A stretch of DNA of 64,000 nucleotides. It comes from Cyanodermella asteris (taxonomy: Eukaryota > Ascomycota > Lecanoromycetes > Ostropales > Stictidaceae). The DNA lies in NCBI GenBank assembly GCA_900618795.1, contig UYJD01000014.1, forward strand, positions 150,224-214,223, in the 5' to 3' direction. The first letter of the stretch is position 1, and each line of letters starts with the position of its first letter. Position numbers and translations under genes: made by a program. The notes under the pieces were generated by a model, which made no database searches, was not told the DNA's origin, and saw nothing but the letters and a program-made list of their open reading frames with translations. Of this stretch, positions 32,788 to 43,595 are shown one piece after another.

Positions 32788-34063
32788 TTAATCAATATCT
32801 ATCTTGTTGACGTTGAAATCCGTCCTTTCATACTCCCCCAGCAAAATGTCGTCGGGAAGGGGGCCATGATTGGTCCTCACCCATTCGGTCTCAACTCGGA
32901 TGAATATCCAAACCCATCTTCGGAACACCTCGAGACACTCCAACAAGAATACCACCGACTCCAAATCATACCAGTGCTCAAAGTGTGTGCTCAGCTTTAA
33001 GCTCCAAGCCGATCTGAGAAGCAAGTCGATGAAGATAACCACGTAATATACCATAGGAGGGAAATGCAGCCGCCTTCTCAGACCCCACGGGTGATCAGCA
33101 TCTGCCGGATCCGCGGTATTCGATATATACGCTCTCAGGTTGTTGAACACTGTCAGATCCCAATCTTTGGCCACGTCCCAGTAGAAACTGTAAGCTGAGT
33201 TGATCACAGCGGCTGCTATCCACGTGCGTTCCAACGACTTGCTGTACTGGACTCTCAAGGCGGAGCTCAAGAAGATGACCGGAAGTGCGGTGCTGTATTT
33301 AAGCGCGTTGGCAAGATGCTGGCCACCCCATCCTGAGCTAGCAGACGGACTCTTCTTCACCCTCCCATACTCGATCAAGCACTGCCCCAAGCGGATCAGA
33401 CTGGGATAGCTCAAGACAATTGCTATCAGCCATGGCCCTCCACACTGTCTGTTTGCCCTCGCCGTTGTAGGTATACCACTGATCAGCATACACGTGCCCG
33501 TGAATATGTCACCCAAGACCCGTGCATAGCTGGTCAGGGCATCGGCCAGCAGAATATCCCCAAACTTCCCATCTTGTGCCTCTGCGATTCCTCCGATGCT
33601 GATCCGTCTCATGGTAGCGAGGAATCGATAGCGACCGTTCTGCGATAGCCGTTTCAAGGGGAGAACGAAGAGTGTCACAAGGAGACCAAGGTAGGTCAAT
33701 GGCAGTATCTGCCACGCTCTTATCGACGCCGCATTGCCCAAGGTGATGGCCCAGAAGGAGATGAGTGATATCGCGAGAAGTATGAATGCGGTGCTCGCGA
33801 GAGTGAAGATGCGCTGCCACGGCGGGTGACCAGGGGCGGCCCGGGAGGTATACTTAATGAGCGATGGTAGATCGATACCGAGTCGGGAGAGGTAATAGAG
33901 GTTGAGGCCCCATAGCCAAATGCCTGAGCATGAGTTAGCTGATGAGCTGGGGCACCAATGGAATGAATGACGTGCCTGCTGTGACTATCAAGGCTATTCG
34001 ATAGGGAAGCGGCAGGATGGCACTGAAGTTGTCGATATGCGCAACACTCGTGGAATCGGCCAT
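32788..34063 (-). CDS. EXS-domain membrane protein, Erd1-like
   Basis: Two exons (34063-33976 and 33923-32788) join to 407 aa. The intron is 52 bp and appears to use a GC donor (CAG|GCACGT) with a CTCAG acceptor; this restores AG-IWLWGLNLYYLSRLGI, as expected at the N-terminus of this family. The EXS signatures are many TM helices, LPLKRLSQNGRYRFL, GDILLADALTSYARVLGD, ANALKYSTALPVIFLS, INSAYSFYWDVAKDWDL and LECLEVFRRWVWIFIRVETEW. Yeast Erd1 is a Golgi protein needed for retention of ER residents, and for phosphate recycling and glycosyltransferase localisation. The related SYG1/XPR1 proteins export phosphate but carry an SPX domain, absent here. I therefore favour an Erd1-like role in the Golgi. 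Confidence 0.88.
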
Positions 34064-35075
34064 GACTATGGCATGCTTAACAAGATCGCTCGAACGAGTG
34101 ACTGGGGTGAGGAGGAGCAGGGCAGGGTATTGCAAGAGACGCTGTGGGTGGAATGCTTGACGCTCGATCAAACCACGATTCAAGATGCTGACGATGCACT
34201 TCCTTTAGAGTTCCATCTCAGAGCTCGGACTGCTCTTCCGATGACTGGCTATAATGGCGCACACTAGAGACTAATCACGTGACCATCTCGACATGTCTCT
34301 CTTCCATATCCGCGATCGTTTCCCACGCGCGTCACGGCCAATATCTGCTACTATCTGTTGACGAAGCGAAGCTGTCTAGTTTCATCGTCATCATCGCATG
34401 TATTGACGCGAATATCATATCACGGCCATACGTTCGGCCGGCTATAGGCCTCTGGTTTCAGGTAGAACACTGCCATGTCGCAGGATGTCCGGCTACAACG
34501 ACATCTTGATCTCAAGCCTGGCTAAAGCAGGGAGTGAGCATCGTCATACTACCCGAGCAGCCGGTCCGATGGTTTTGCTCCCGACGCTTGTCTGGCGGAT
34601 GCTACCCGCGTGACACTTGGTAAAGCTTCCATATGTCTGGGGACTCCGTGTCGAGGTTGCATGCATTATATCATACGCAATCTCGACTGTGTTGCTTTGC
34701 GTCCCCCGCCATCGTCTGAAAGCCTCATGGAAGGCTCTGAGCCCCAAAGGATCTGTTTGAACATGCTTCGATAGTGCTTCGTGCCGCAATACTACAAAGT
34801 AGTACTTGTCAAGCATGGTACGGACCATGTATATCATCGCAGCTGGTCGTGAGCAAGCACTTCGGTGCGTCATTGCTGAGACAGTGTTGTCATGCTATTC
34901 TTAAGCGTCACTGTAATTCTGTAAGATCGATGGCCTATAAAGAGGTGCGTTAATCTTCATCAAGTCCATATTTTTCAACACATCGATCATTTTGACTCTC
35001 CGACTTCCACAAACCTCCTCCAAAACAGCCACCCATTTTCGTTTGCCGAGCAACAATATCCACACCGAACTCAAC
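34064..35075. other. Divergent intergenic region
   Basis: A 1,012-bp spacer. A 109-codon minus-strand frame (34544-34873) has no recognisable domain and I do not call it. A TATAAAG box at 34936-34942 serves the secreted protein gene to the right. Confidence 0.45.
34936..34942 (+). promoter_or_regulatory. TATA box (TATAAAG)
   Basis: TATAAAG lies 140 bp before the start codon of the eight-cysteine secreted protein, a suitable distance for its core promoter with a 5' UTR of about 100 bp. Confidence 0.55.
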
Positions 35076-35606
35076 ATGTATTCTTCAAGCTTCACATTTG
35101 CTATCCTGGCCTCTACCATCGGCCTCGCCAGCGCCTCCTGCCAACTCAAGAACGTCCTCTCCACTTCCAAGCCCCCCTCCGCCAGCCAGCTCTGCCAACC
35201 TACCGGCGACGGCACCTACACATTTTCCATGGACGTTTCCGAAGTCGAAGTACCCACATTCAATTCCGGTGCACCCAACGCCGGCAACGTCCAGAGCAGT
35301 ACTTTCATCATTTACGACAACACATGCAAGGCCGTCGGCGCATACTCGCCCCAACAGACCAATGACTGCGGCTCGCCCTACACAATCGAGGAGAACTTCC
35401 TCAAGTACGTCTTGACGGTCACGTCGGTCAACTTTGATGTTGGAAGCCCGAGCTTTTCGTTCAACTATGCGAACGGCAAGTACTCGATCGGAAACAACCA
35501 CTGCACGTGTGCGACGATCGATCACGCCCTTGAGGGTGAGAAGGGGTGCAAGTGTGCTTTCCCGGTTGCGGGTGAGAGCAAGAGAAGTGTTGAGTTCGAA
35601 GCATGA
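35076..35606 (+). CDS. Small secreted eight-cysteine protein
   Basis: A 176-aa single-exon protein. I start at 35076 (MYSSSFTFAILASTIGLASA), a clear signal peptide; the open frame extends 28 codons further upstream but without signal character. The mature protein has eight cysteines (SCQL, LCQP, TCKA, DCGS, HCTC, GCKC), consistent with four disulphides, and a likely beta-rich core. A KR pair near the C-terminus (SKRSVEF) could be a processing site. It matches no family I know and has the size and layout of a fungal effector or cell-wall protein. It converges on the FAD oxidase gene, with stops 106 bp apart. Confidence 0.82.
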   Translation: MYSSSFTFAILASTIGLASASCQLKNVLSTSKPPSASQLCQPTGDGTYTFSMDVSEVEVPTFNSGAPNAGNVQSSTFIIYDNTCKAVGAYSPQQTNDCGSPYTIEENFLKYVLTVTSVNFDVGSPSFSFNYANGKYSIGNNHCTCATIDHALEGEKGCKCAFPVAGESKRSVEFEA

Positions 35607-35712
35607 TTCGAGTAAAGCATCTGCGCGTTGGTCTTACATAGAATCATAGACTTTGAGAACATTTCTTCGTGATTTTTCATCAGACATGACCTTCCCGACT
35701 ACCATACTTCTG

Positions 35713-37365
35713 TCACCACAACTTGAATCCGCCAGTGCAGCCCTTCTGAAACAGTCCGCGCTCGTCATACGCCATACTTGTGTCTCTCAAGAATTTCAAA
35801 TTCTTCTCACCATACCCTTCGAACGGATCCTGCCAATCCCCGCAATAGTTCAAATATCGATACCGATGCAACGTCCCGCGCGACCTCGCAAAATCTTCAA
35901 TCTCCTCCAGCACCCGCCTCGTCTCCGAATTCGCAAACGCATCATCCTTGGCATCACCCCAGTTCACTGTTAAACTCACAATGACCAGCGGCTCCGATGG
36001 ACCCTCGTCCAGACCCAGCGGATTCGGGTCGCGAAATCGTGCCCAATCCGGGACCAGAGGCTGCATCACCATCGTCCATGATATGCCTTTGATGCGCTTG
36101 ATGGACGCTTGTGCGTTCTTGTAAGCAGCGTGCGTGGCGCTGAGTGTGGCTGGATCGTTCTTGACCGTCGTCGCAGCAAGGACTTGTCGCCTTCCAGGTG
36201 GATTCAACGCGTTCATCTGATCCGTTGCATCGGTCAGCGTGCGCACTTTGGGATCACTCCATAACCTCCAGATCTTGGCTAGCGAGGACTCGCCCCAGTA
36301 GGCTGGCCATTTGCCCTTCTTCTCCATCTCCTCAGTCGCCTTTGTGTATACCAGATTCACGGAGATGATCGACATTCCCAATGCTTGTAGATACGTGAAA
36401 CATGCAAGCGGACCGGTAGCATACTTGTCGTGTCCCGGGTTATTTGGCTCTGCCTTGGCGACGACTTCGTGGAAAGCAGCAATTGTTTGGTCAGCTTTGT
36501 TCCCCGGAATATACAGAAATCCAGACCAAATCTTGCTGTTGGGAAAGCAACGTAACGTGAATCGTGTCACGATGCCGAAGTTGTTGGCACCGCCTTTGAG
36601 CGCTTTCCAGAGGTTTGCATGCTGGGTTTCGGAAGCAGTGACGATTTCTCCAGAAGCGATAACGACTTCGTATTCGAGGACATTCGAGCAGACGAGTCCG
36701 TAGCGCGGCGAAAGGAATGACAGGCCACCTCCCAGTGTGAGTCCCCCGACTCCAACATGCGAATTGCGACCTCCGACAGCTGCGAGGCCCTCCGCATCTA
36801 GCAGAGATGATACATTGGTCCACCTCGCGCCGGCTCCGACAGACACGCTTTCTCGATCCTTCGAGATGACCACTTTATTCAGTCGACTCAGATCGATCAG
36901 TATCCCACCTCTAATGCTAGCCGCTCCCGCAATCGCAGAATGGCCACCCGCCCTGACCGCAAACAGACCACTCTTCGTAGCCGTCGTCAGCTGTTCCCCA
37001 TCGGAACGAAAATGTTGATACTGTTCATATTCGGTGTTCAGTATCTTGATGGCCTCGCACACTTGTTGGATATTTTGCACCTGCACAACGCAAGCGGGCG
37101 TTCGCTCGCATTCTTGCTGCGCCCAGTGACCTTTATCGGAGAGGCGCTCGGCGTTGGCGCGAGAAAAGACGACGTCTGCGGGTAGCGCCGATTCCAGTCT
37201 CTGAGTTAACCGGGTAACGGATTCCGGAATTTCTTCCCTCGAGAGTGCGTTGCTGGGTTTTGGCTTTTCGGATTTCTTGAATGCTTGAAGTAGGCCCATG
37301 ATGAGGAGCGAGGCAAGGATGGCGGCGGCTGTGCTCGCAGAAGCCGACGTGGGCAAGGAATACAT
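35713..37365 (-). CDS. FAD-linked oxidase, berberine-bridge-enzyme-like
   Basis: A 550-aa single-exon flavoprotein. The N-terminus has a hydrophobic segment (AAAILASLLIMGLLQAF) that may be a signal peptide or anchor. The FAD_binding_4 (PP-loop) domain shows VRAGGHSAIAGAASIRGGI, SVGAGARWTNV and GGRNSHVGVGGLTLGGGLS; the histidine in RAGGHS is the usual site of covalent flavin linkage. The C-terminal BBE motif is present (RYLNYCGDWQDPFEGYG, near the end). Such enzymes oxidise alcohols, sugars or secondary-metabolite intermediates. The neighbouring same-strand P450 could act in a shared pathway, but no scaffold-making enzyme is visible. The gene looks intact. Confidence 0.93.
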   Translation of the reverse strand: MYSLPTSASASTAAAILASLLIMGLLQAFKKSEKPKPSNALSREEIPESVTRLTQRLESALPADVVFSRANAERLSDKGHWAQQECERTPACVVQVQNIQQVCEAIKILNTEYEQYQHFRSDGEQLTTATKSGLFAVRAGGHSAIAGAASIRGGILIDLSRLNKVVISKDRESVSVGAGARWTNVSSLLDAEGLAAVGGRNSHVGVGGLTLGGGLSFLSPRYGLVCSNVLEYEVVIASGEIVTASETQHANLWKALKGGANNFGIVTRFTLRCFPNSKIWSGFLYIPGNKADQTIAAFHEVVAKAEPNNPGHDKYATGPLACFTYLQALGMSIISVNLVYTKATEEMEKKGKWPAYWGESSLAKIWRLWSDPKVRTLTDATDQMNALNPPGRRQVLAATTVKNDPATLSATHAAYKNAQASIKRIKGISWTMVMQPLVPDWARFRDPNPLGLDEGPSEPLVIVSLTVNWGDAKDDAFANSETRRVLEEIEDFARSRGTLHRYRYLNYCGDWQDPFEGYGEKNLKFLRDTSMAYDERGLFQKGCTGGFKLW

Positions 37366-38026
37366 GTTGGGAAGTTGAATCCGTCGATGATTTGGCGGGA
37401 GGAGATGTTCGAGTTGATGTTGGCCTAGCTATAGACGTTTGCGACAAGCTTGCCTATCTCGCGACGCGAGTCAGGATCATGACCTAACGGGCGGCCTAGT
37501 TGGTCTTGTCACACCACGGAGCGAAAAATGCCCCAGCCGGGGGAGCAAACAAAGAATAGTTCGCCGACTTCGAGGCCAGCATGGTAAATCAGCCTGCATC
37601 ACACTCCAGGGGGGCGTCAGAAAAGTGGGCAAAGGCGGTTCCGCCGCCCTGTCTGCTCAAGCTAGGTTGGCGGCTACGCGAAGCACCGGAGAGCTACTTA
37701 ATAACGCGCTGAGATGCACAGTGATTGCTCCACATCGTTGCATACGGAGAGCATTGCAGCTGACGCTACGAACGAACAGGGTCGTCGTCTGATCACTTTG
37801 ACGCCGAACATAATGTTCTAGCTCCACACAACCCCGCACGAAGACAACTTCCTATTATTGCTCTGCTATCTTACTTCCAAGAAAGCCTCCTGATTTGCGA
37901 GACAAGATCGGCCCTCCCTGTAATAGTTCTATCCATCTGCTCAGCTGATAATTAGGCTTACGGCCCCACACCGGTGCCACTCAGCCTTCTCCGCCAACCG
38001 AAGTTTGACTCAGCCTTGTCAGCGCA
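37366..38026. other. Intergenic region
   Basis: A 661-bp spacer between two same-strand genes: promoter of the FAD oxidase and 3' flank of the P450. Nothing else recognised. Confidence 0.5.
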
Positions 38027-40099
38027 CTACTTTTTCTTGCGAATCAGTATTGTCATGAAAGGATTTGGCAGCCTCGCTAGCCCAAAGCTAAAAAACGGTC
38101 GGGAGGCAGGATTCTCGAGCTCGAACTCATAGCCGAGAATAAGCTCCGAGAGGATCATCTTCATAACAACGGAGACGTAGAATCTGGCTGGGCTGCGAAC
38201 GTGTCAGCATGCGAGCGTCTGCATGTAATGCTTCAGGCATCCGCGCGAAAAAGGGTAGATGCCCCTTGTGTGGAGACTTGAGTAAGGAATGGCGACCCAC
38301 CAGGCATGCCGAATCGCGCCCCAGAACGAGAATGCGTGGCTCGGATGCGTGAATCGGGACGTCGAAAGGCCAGTCTTCTCGTCAACGAAACGGAAAGCAT
38401 CGAAATTTGTGGCATTCGGCCAAAGCTTCTCTTCTCGCATCAGCGAGAGCTGAGGTACCGCAATCCAGTTGCCGGCTGGAACATGGAATCCGAACGGTGA
38501 CGTGTATGCTTGAACGACCCTGCGTGGGGCGCTGACTGAGGTGTTCTCCAATTAGTCCAGCGCTTCGATCAATTTCGGAGCCTAAAATGTACTCACAGAG
38601 AATTCCTGGGCAAAGTCTTGCTGTCTCCTTCATGAAGCTATCCAGATATGGCATCTCCTGGTTCCGTGGGTCGGGGCCGGCGCTACCTTGCCCTGCTGCT
38701 TCCGTCACAAGCTTGCTGTGGCAACTAGGCTGCGTGCAGAGGTTGTAGACACAGAAGAGGGTAATCTCGGATCGAGTGTCAGCAATCATCCCTAACCAAG
38801 TAGGGAACAAGGTACGGCACGCACCATAGGAACCTGAAACGCGCTTGCGAATAAAAGACCCAGGCTGATTTTGGCGATCTCTGCGGCGTCTCGAAGCCGA
38901 CTGAGCTCGACAGTCCATGCGATCACATCACTCTCTTCCTGCTGCGATTGAGATTACTGGCTTTTGTCGATCAGCTAGTGTTCCCAACTTACTTCTTTCT
39001 TATCTGCTCGCTCCTGGAGCAGCTTTTGCGGCAGTAGCCGACGAACCTTCTCCAGAATCGTCCCGTAAATCTGGCGTCTTGTAACGCCAAATCCCATAGG
39101 CACAGGGCTCAGTAGTCTCGTCTATGTCAGTACGACAGAAGCATCTCAAGGGGCATTAGACCCACGCAGCCATTGGAGAAGGTATTAGGCCGAAAAAGGG
39201 AAAAGCTTTCGCGCAAGTCCAAAAAAACTGCAGTGTATCTGCGTAGAGTGTTCGGGAGTTCGCTGGACCGATCAGTGAATAAAGTGATCTCATCATCGCC
39301 GGTTCAGACGTCTTACCAAGATCCTCACCGAGAAAAGCCAATAAATTGACCCATGTGAATACACGCAGCAAAACTGGCATGAGCTGAACGCGTCTCCAGG
39401 TATCGCCTGATATCGCATCAGGATTCTTCTTAGTGATCACTACTGTTCGTCAATAGTGGAACCAGGAAGCATTCTTGCCAGAATTTACCTGCCGAAGAGG
39501 CAAATTCGCTCCGTAGTGCGTGGCTGACTCGTGATTTCAGGCTTTCGTTCATGGTGGGCATCGCCGACCGGAGTTTGTTCTTCAGGGCAGAGATGCCGAT
39601 TCGAGACGCTTCACTCGTTGAGCCCTTCGTTTCAGGGCGCACCTGGAGAGGGCCCATGATGGGCTTCGTGAAGGCCAACTGTTGGTCTCAGCGGCTGTAT
39701 TCCAGCAGAGATTGCACGTCAATGCTTGGTCAGAATTGCGTACCTCATGAAGCGCCTCTTCCGTAGAGAGGATTGACTCTGGCTCAAGATCAAGGCTCTT
39801 CAATTGATGACGATCCGTCACGAAGATAATCCAGCGATCTAGGGTCGGGATCGCAAATGGCTGTCCTTGAGACTGAGTTTCAGGTCAGTATAGACTGGGT
39901 TTAGTGATCCTTGCCAGCCGTACCGAGTCGTATGCTTCTTGGATCAATTGCTTGGCGTGCGTAACCATGCGTAGCGCTGTGAACCATCTTCCCAAAGGTG
40001 TCGCATATGCTGCGACCCTTAGTCCTGTCTTCTCATCAATCAACGCTGTTCTCGCCCAAGTTACAACTATTGGGGGGCATCAATCGCGATACTCACTGG
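38027..40099 (-). CDS. Cytochrome P450, ten visible exons, 5' end at gap
   Basis: I assemble exons 39924 to about 40070 (left edge open), 39744-39860, 39489-39678, 39317-39442, 39166-39238, 38993-39116, 38825-38941, 38597-38765, 38301-38535 and 38027-38192. Every junction keeps frame, giving about 485 residues. In order: PLGRWFTALRMVTHAKQLIQE, PFAIPTLDRWIIFVTD, an I-helix-like segment, the K-helix ExxR in SFMKETARL, the region NATNFDAFRF, and the haem loop FWGAIRHACPARF, with the cysteine ligand made across an intron. The I and A replace the two usual glycines of the haem loop (G-x-H-x-C-x-G). The N-terminal anchor is not visible; it may lie in or beyond the 25-N gap at 40100-40124. Either a diverged working enzyme or an early pseudogene is possible. 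The substrate is unknown. Confidence 0.75.
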
Positions 40100-40124
40100 N
40101 NNNNNNNNNNNNNNNNNNNNNNNN
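40100..40124. other. Assembly gap (25 N)
   Basis: A run of 25 N. True gap length is unknown, so the 5' end of the P450 and the continuity of the left and right flanks cannot be taken for granted. Confidence 0.99.
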
Positions 40125-41012
40125 GTCCGTGACAGTCACGACGAATACGCCAGCGGCCCTTGTATACGCAATCCTGCGACGTCTGCCAGGCACAGACACA
40201 CCCATGGGTTCAGTGACAACATTACACAAAGGCCGAATCTGTGTCTTCTCAATGTCCGATTTGAGGCGTCAGATCTGGCATGACAGCACGGGGCCACGGA
40301 CAAAGGGATAAGGGTGAGTGCTTGCCCGACGTCAGAGTTCAAACGCCGTGAACCAGTCCACGTGGCAGATCCGCTATACGAAGAGATTTCCGTATCTGTG
40401 GACTGGTAATGGCGAAGTACGCTTTCCAATTAGCATGACGAGGAGAACATGGATCGTGGTGCTCTACTTGACGGGTTGCGCCGACTACGCAACGAGTCAG
40501 TCTCCACCTCATCTACTCTCCGGCAGAACTTCCCGGTCGACGGACAAGTCAATGGCGCCCACCGTTCTCAGTACTGGGAGCTACCTTCTTCAATACGGCT
40601 CCAATCTCTTTGGCCACCTTGGCTGACCATCAGGTTCTGGCAACATCGTGCTCTATTTCCCTTCTGTTATGTGCGGGTCACCATTGGGAAGCATATAGCC
40701 TTCGCCAACGGGCTCATCTCCGATAAAGACCAGTCGTCTACTGCAAGAGATTTCACGTGCAAGATTACTTTGGACATTTCGGTGGTGCTCAACAGATTAT
40801 GCATTTTCAGTCCTTACACTTTCTGTCATACATACCGTTCGCCCCTTGCTCCCGCGTAAGGCTATCCTGCTGCCGGTCAGAGACGCAGCAAAAACAGCGC
40901 CGTAGCTCATAGGTCTCCGTCTATGTTCTCACGTCGCTCGCTCACAACCTCTCAAACACTCCATCTGGCGTTTTGTGCCGTCCATCGACCCGGCATCTTC
41001 ATCCGTGTTGTC
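40125..41012. other. Non-coding or decayed stretch right of the gap
   Basis: No supported gene. Frames on both strands of up to about 135 codons lack domains, signal peptides or family motifs. I looked for the missing P450 membrane anchor on the minus strand and did not find it. Confidence 0.45.
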
Positions 41013-41279
41013 CTAGTTGTGCTTTCCATTGCCATGCATCTTCTTTCCGTCCCAAGTGCAGTTTATGGCTTTTGGAACGCTCCCATCTGCGTGTTTCGGA
41101 TGATTGAGGAGCTCGATGGTATATCGAGCCGTGCTGCCGGTTCCGTCGCTATGATCGACCTTGCCGCTAAAATCCTTCTTGATGCCCGCTTCGTTCTTAA
41201 GGGTAATTGTCACAGATTTGCCAAATGGCTGGTTCACTTCGGCAGGCTTGGCGTATTTGTTTTTCTTGGCCGGAGACAT
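41013..41279 (-). CDS. Small conserved-looking hypothetical protein
   Basis: An 88-aa basic protein starting MSPAKKNKYAKPAEVNQP at 41279, with a compact beta-like pattern (GKSVTITLKNEAGIKKDFSG; STARYTIELLNHP) and a basic C-terminus. No domain is recognised. The upstream leader carries a GTAAGT donor near 41352 and several plausible acceptors before the ATG, which suggests a 5' UTR intron. The open frame extends upstream, but those residues look like leader. No signal peptide, so cytosolic or nuclear. I believe it is a real short gene from its even composition and leader structure. Confidence 0.55.
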   Translation of the reverse strand: MSPAKKNKYAKPAEVNQPFGKSVTITLKNEAGIKKDFSGKVDHSDGTGSTARYTIELLNHPKHADGSVPKAINCTWDGKKMHGNGKHN

Positions 41280-43235
41280 TGTGGGAATTGAGGGGTTGAT
41301 GCAGACCTTTAGTCTGTCTCTGGAAGTTGTATTAATATCCGAGGTACTTACGTGTGATGCTCTGCAGCGTGGAGCGTCGGTGAACGGTGGGATTGTATCT
41401 GTGGTTATCTGGGTTGATGTTAGCAAGAGGATATGGAGGCACTACTTGTCCCTTCTTATAGCCAGAGCTGCCTTTGTTCGGTCGTCTGATTCCCCTGTGT
41501 ACGTCCGGAGGCGGACATGTTCGCAAGTCAAGCAGTGCAGACCGTCGTCGCTTCCTGACGCTTCGATAGCTGAACTGTCACGCTGGAAGGTGCGAAGGCA
41601 CGGTCTTTGGTCTTTGACCAGCCATGTCATCTGCACGCACGGAAGTTCAGTATCCCAGTCGTACACGGAAGAGAACCGGATGCTCGTCAGGTACATGGCC
41701 GTCATGCACGAGGGTTCTGCTTGTGCGGCACAACATCGCGGTCTGCCGGCGGTGTGACTAAGTGTGACCTCTCGGATAGAGGTAGGACCAGATCGATGAC
41801 GAATCATAGTGCATGACTGCGACATCAGTCAGACACTCTTTGCGCCGGAGGATGCATATATACGTCTCTCTCTTCGTGTAGTATATGATACTCGCCGGTT
41901 CTACCGCAACAGACCAGTCTTGTATATGACTTGAAGCGAGCGAGGATGCTCTTGTTCTCTCCACACCCTACCCTTTACCGATCACCCAAGCTCGCAACCT
42001 ACCGTCCCTCCACGAATTGTCGCGCTGTTTCGTCGTTGAAAGAACAGCCTACGCGACCCCCCTCCTCTCGGAATCCTGCAGTCCCAGCATGAAGTCGAGT
42101 CAGACGCACTCATACGACGCAGATCGGCAGGTAGACGACGAGAATTACGCGTGACAAGCCAGCGCCGAAGAATCACAGGGGGACTTTCGCGCATCGAAGG
42201 CGGCTTACGTGACTGTATCGTCTTTGCTTTGGCTCCGAATCATGTGCTCTGAGAAATAGGCATTGACTTCGCTCGTTCATCACATCAAGACCATTGGCCA
42301 ACACGGTGGAAGCTACGATCTGCATTTTCCTGTGCACCTTCGTCGCGAATTCGTGGGTTTGCGGGGAGAAGTGACTTCCGATTGTATACAGCGCTATAAA
42401 GAGTCCAAAAGTCCGCCCCTGTTTCTGACATTTTGTATGTCACCACCAGCTTCCAGAGGTCAGGACTTCTTCTTTCCATTCAGTCTATTTCTGGTTCCCA
42501 AACAGCTGAATAGCCTCGTCTTGAGCTGAGCACCGGCGTTCTTGTTGATTGGCAGGTTGGTGTAGCGGGCCAATGAAGGTCGCAATGGAGCAGTCGGACC
42601 CGCTGTCACCGCGGAACTGATTATACTGATCTTGGCTTTCGTTACGACGAACTTCGATTCTACTGGCTTTTTCACCTTCGCGACAGACACCGTATAGCTT
42701 TTACCGGGGGCAAGGGTAGGCCTTCGCTCGGTGGGCTCGATCAGTCGCAGGTTTTCTCAAAGACCTAGTCCCTTTAGCCGCGCGATGCACCATCTGACAA
42801 CTCCAGATCGTGCATGAATTTCTTGTGGCCTGGCTTCTGGCAAGTTTCTTCGAGCCGCAGTTTGCCATGGAATTTGAAGCGACGGTGACCCTCAGTTTCA
42901 AAGGAATCTGACTCTTTGGCACCGTTCTTAAATGTGGGCACTCGTGTCCATCTAGGCCCGTGAATGGACGGCATTTTTGCTGGTGATAGCCTGTTGTGCT
43001 GAAGGTGCTGAATGATTGCGGAGCTCCTTCAAGTCAATCTCGGCCAACACCTCTGGAGGGTTGCCTTGTCGTGTTAGAATCAGTACATCTTTGACTGAGG
43101 GCCCAGCTGTCTGAGCTCCACTCTCTGGTAAGACTGCCTTGGATTTTCGAGATTCAGCGGACGCGATGATCCCTCAGCGAGTGGCCGCGTGATGATATTT
43201 AATAAGTTCTGGTTGTCGGGACTTGCAACAGAAGA

Positions 43236-43384
43236 GATTGCATGGTGTTGTGGTTAGGGCCGCTAAAGACGTCCCCAGTTTAGCCCTGCGCGGGCATACA
43301 GGCTGGTCCATCATGCAAGCCACTTGCTCAGCATCAGGTAGCGCAGCCGGTTCAATGCCCGCCTACCACAAGGGTTTTTCTTTT
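43236..43384 (+). repeat. Pol III-like repeat, copy 1
   Basis: About 150 bp related to copy 2, which lies 360 bp downstream. It opens with GATTGCATG and has the near-complement CATGCAAGC at 43312-43320 (8 of 9 pairs). The shared tract TAGCGCAGCCGGTTCAAT contains a B-box-like GGTTCAATGC (43349-43358), and a T-rich terminator (TTTTTCTTTT) ends it. The A-box-like part (TGGTGTTGTGG) is poorer than in copy 2. I could not fold a standard tRNA: the T stem has a C-C mismatch and no acceptor stem closes. A tRNA-derived SINE or small ncRNA is most likely. Confidence 0.5.
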
Positions 43385-43595
43385 GCTTTCGTTCTCTTTT
43401 TCGATCTCCTTGTCTTTCTGCTCCTCATCATCGCCGACATGGCACGGAGTTCTTTTGAGAGGGTAAACGGGAACTCTGCTGGACAAGCGCGTGTACCTCG
43501 AGGATCGTGATGATTGAGACGAAGCAACTTTAGTTCAGTGGAACGGTCCTTAAGGTACTTATGTGGTGTTGGAGACCTGAAATCACGTCTCAGCA

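Noticed and set aside
39904-40311. Plus-strand frame crossing the N gap
   Set aside because: Continuity through unknown bases is artificial and the left half is antisense to the P450.
42460-42974. Lys-rich minus-strand frames that might form a small two-exon gene
   Set aside because: No splice pair keeps frame convincingly and no domain is visible.
43236-43384. Copy 1 of the repeat as a true tRNA gene
   Set aside because: The T stem has a C-C mismatch in both copies, no acceptor stem pairs the ends, and spacing between boxes is too long.
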